DNA of 15,810 bases from an uncultured Alphaproteobacteria bacterium. Lineage in GTDB: Bacteria > Pseudomonadota > Alphaproteobacteria > RF32 > CAG-239. The stretch lies in the NCBI GenBank assembly GCA_910580155.1, contig CAJTWX010000033.1, forward strand, positions 1 to 15,810. Reading direction: 5' to 3'. A program made the translations under genes and the position numbers. Below the pieces are notes generated by a model that saw only the letters and a list, made by a program, of their open reading frames with translations, had not been told where the DNA came from and ran no database searches. Shown in pieces: positions 14,541 through 15,810 of the stretch; the stretch's first letter is position 1, and each line of letters begins with the position of its first letter.

Positions 14541-15690
14541 AAAAATGTTTCACAAATGGGTAAATAATTTGAAAACATTAAAAAAACATTTTTATTGTGC
14601 ATTTTTAACCGGACTGTTCTGCTTTCCGGTGTATTGTGCCGCAGATGTAACAATTGCCGTCATTGCTCCAAAAGCCGGAGAACACGCTAAAGCCGGAACC
14701 GAGCTGTTTAACGGTGCTAAGCTTGCTGTTCAGGAAATTAATGATAACGGCGGGTTGAATGGTGAAAAATTAGATATTTTAACCATAGATGACCGTTGTG
14801 ATGACCGCTTGGCAGTTTCAACTGCTGAAATGCTGTCACTGTTAAGCTCCAAAAAGATAGGTTTAGTTGTGGGGCCGTATTGTTCAAACCGTTTTAACGA
14901 AGTAGCAGGCAAATACGAAAAAGCCAAAATATTTCAAATTGTTCCCACCACTGTTAATTATAACGCCGGTAATACCGAAAAAAAAGGGCAAATTCTCTTG
15001 TTGGGAACAAAATCTCAAATAAGTGAAGACTTTTTTCAATATTATAACCGTAACTTTGCCGGTTTGAATGTCGGTTTTGTATATGACGATAACGCCGAGG
15101 ACGGTTATGCGGAAGTCGCCAAAACATTGTTTGAAGAGTTCCGCCGCTATGGAAAAAGTGATTTACTGAAGTTTTATATCCTCGGTAATTCGGCTGCAAA
15201 ATCAGACGAACTAGCAGAAACAGTCGCTAAGGATAATATAAATATTGTATTTGTGCTTGGTAAAGATAAAGAAACGGCAAAATTTATTGAGAATATTAAA
15301 AATGTGAATAAGAATCAGATTATTTTTACCGGTAAAAAAATGTTGTCGCTGCAGTTTTTACAAAGCCTTGGTAAAAAGGCAAACGGTATTTATCTTTTGG
15401 ATATGCCGCGGCTGAAAGACAGTCTGGCCTTTACCGAAACACTGGTAAATCTCCGCCTGCTGGGAATAGAACCCGAGGGGATGGAAACATACAGTTATGT
15501 TGCGGTAAAATTATGGGGTGAACTGGTTAAAGGTGTTAAAAGTTTTGCCTATGACAATCTTGCCGGAGCGGCCAATGCAGACGAGGTGAAAGAAAAATGG
15601 AGCGAGTTTTTAATGCACAGCGGTAGCGCCAAGGCGTCCAAATATGTAATTGAATTATACCAAAATGGTGAATTTAAACAAGTGTATTAA
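14530..15690 (+). CDS. LivJ-like periplasmic substrate-binding protein
   Basis: This exported protein belongs to the type I periplasmic binding fold of branched-chain amino acid ABC transporters (LivJ/LivK). From the longest start it has 386 residues. A basic segment (KTLKKH) and hydrophobic core (22-36) form a signal peptide, probably cut near Ala-Ala before DVTIAVIAP. GTELFNGAKLAVQEINDNGG (56-75), the Cys90 region DDRCDDRLAV and VGPYCSN (Cys118) match LivJ, where the equivalent cysteines form a disulfide. The ligand is unknown, and no permease or ATPase gene is adjacent. The start is uncertain: ATG 14530 and ATG 14545 lack good ribosome sites and lie at or before the predicted transcription start. 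TTG 14569, eight bases after a GGG, would give MKTLKKHF, a more usual signal peptide (373 residues). Confidence 0.88.
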   Translation: MYIRKMFHKWVNNLKTLKKHFYCAFLTGLFCFPVYCAADVTIAVIAPKAGEHAKAGTELFNGAKLAVQEINDNGGLNGEKLDILTIDDRCDDRLAVSTAEMLSLLSSKKIGLVVGPYCSNRFNEVAGKYEKAKIFQIVPTTVNYNAGNTEKKGQILLLGTKSQISEDFFQYYNRNFAGLNVGFVYDDNAEDGYAEVAKTLFEEFRRYGKSDLLKFYILGNSAAKSDELAETVAKDNINIVFVLGKDKETAKFIENIKNVNKNQIIFTGKKMLSLQFLQSLGKKANGIYLLDMPRLKDSLAFTETLVNLRLLGIEPEGMETYSYVAVKLWGELVKGVKSFAYDNLAGAANADEVKEKWSEFLMHSGSAKASKYVIELYQNGEFKQVY

Positions 15691-15716
15691 AATCTGTGTA
15701 ATCCGCGCCAAAAAAC

Positions 15717-15744
15717 TTGTGCTCTAAAAATATGGCGTTATAGT
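15717..15744 (+). promoter_or_regulatory. Possible promoter of ssb
   Basis: TTGTGC (15717-15722, four of six) and TATAGT (15739-15744, five of six) are 16 bp apart in the 89-bp gap before ssb. Reading the -35 as CTTGTG gives the 17-bp spacing common in alphaproteobacteria. No LexA-type box (GTTC or GAAC direct repeat) was seen, so damage control is not evident. No clear terminator separates the upstream binding-protein gene. Confidence 0.4.
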
Positions 15745-15779
15745 AAACTAAATTAAATTTTTTTCGTAAAGGTAAAACA

Positions 15780-15810
15780 ATGGCAGGAAGCATCAATAAA
15801 GTAATTTTAG
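15780..15810 (+). CDS. ssb: Single-stranded DNA-binding protein (5' end only)
   Basis: The window ends ten codons into a gene reading MAGSINKVIL, which matches the usual opening of alphaproteobacterial Ssb (MAGSVNKVILVG). The ATG has AAAGG seven bases upstream. Ssb coats single-stranded DNA during replication, recombination and repair, and is the protein that RecO, encoded elsewhere in this window, helps RecA replace. The call rests on only ten residues plus a well-placed ribosome site. Confidence 0.8.
   Translation, partial: MAGSINKVIL

Noticed and set aside
9732..15723. TTGTGCT occurs before the barrel gene, before ssb and before the DsbD-like gene, suggesting a shared element.
   Set aside because: A 7-base word is expected about twice by chance in a window of this size on two strands, and its distances to the genes and to any -10 differ.

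Overview
The window reads as an AT-rich chromosomal segment of a Gram-negative alphaproteobacterium, probably host-associated and anaerobic or microaerophilic. ParC, RecO and the first ten residues of Ssb look alphaproteobacterial. KdsA, DsbD-like and OpgB-like proteins and a small beta-barrel imply an outer membrane with Kdo-containing lipopolysaccharide. A two-domain rubrerythrin points to life with little oxygen. The taxonomic reading is inference from protein character alone. I see no insertion sequence, integrase, phage gene, CRISPR array, tRNA or rRNA, and no broken gene.

Layout. (1) 37-657, plus strand: a small multi-pass membrane protein of unknown function, closed by a strong hairpin terminator. 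(2) 691-9633, minus strand, read from right to left: family 5 uracil-DNA glycosylase, OpgB-like phosphoglycerol transferase, DsbD/ScsB-like thiol reductant transporter, kdsA, recO, parC and a GuaD-like deaminase. The first two overlap by one base (TAATG). parC and the deaminase are 5 bp apart, and recO and parC 35 bp apart. kdsA appears to have its own promoter and a hairpin terminator, so this is probably several transcription units. (3) 9821-10390, plus strand: a secreted small outer-membrane barrel with an unusual palindromic leader, ended by a terminator that runs into the stop codon of the convergent gene. (4) 10447-12211, minus strand: an integral-membrane acyltransferase overlapping by 35 bp a type IV pilin-like gene. 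(5) 12404-15810, plus strand: a membrane-anchored LysM/M23 endopeptidase, rubrerythrin 19 bp downstream, a terminator, an orphan LivJ-like periplasmic binding protein, then the start of ssb.

The genes fall into three themes. Genome maintenance: parC, recO, the uracil-DNA glycosylase and ssb. Envelope construction: kdsA, the OpgB-like enzyme, the acyltransferase, the M23 peptidase, the barrel and the pilin. Redox and oxygen defence: the DsbD-like protein and rubrerythrin. Most of the window is ordinary housekeeping and I do not see a clear new multi-gene system. The points most worth checking are a glycine at the acidic drug-contact position of ParC, interleaved palindromes before the outer-membrane barrel gene, an orphan pilin with an arginine at its predicted mature N-terminus overlapping an acyltransferase, and a promoter that conflicts with the obvious start of the binding protein.
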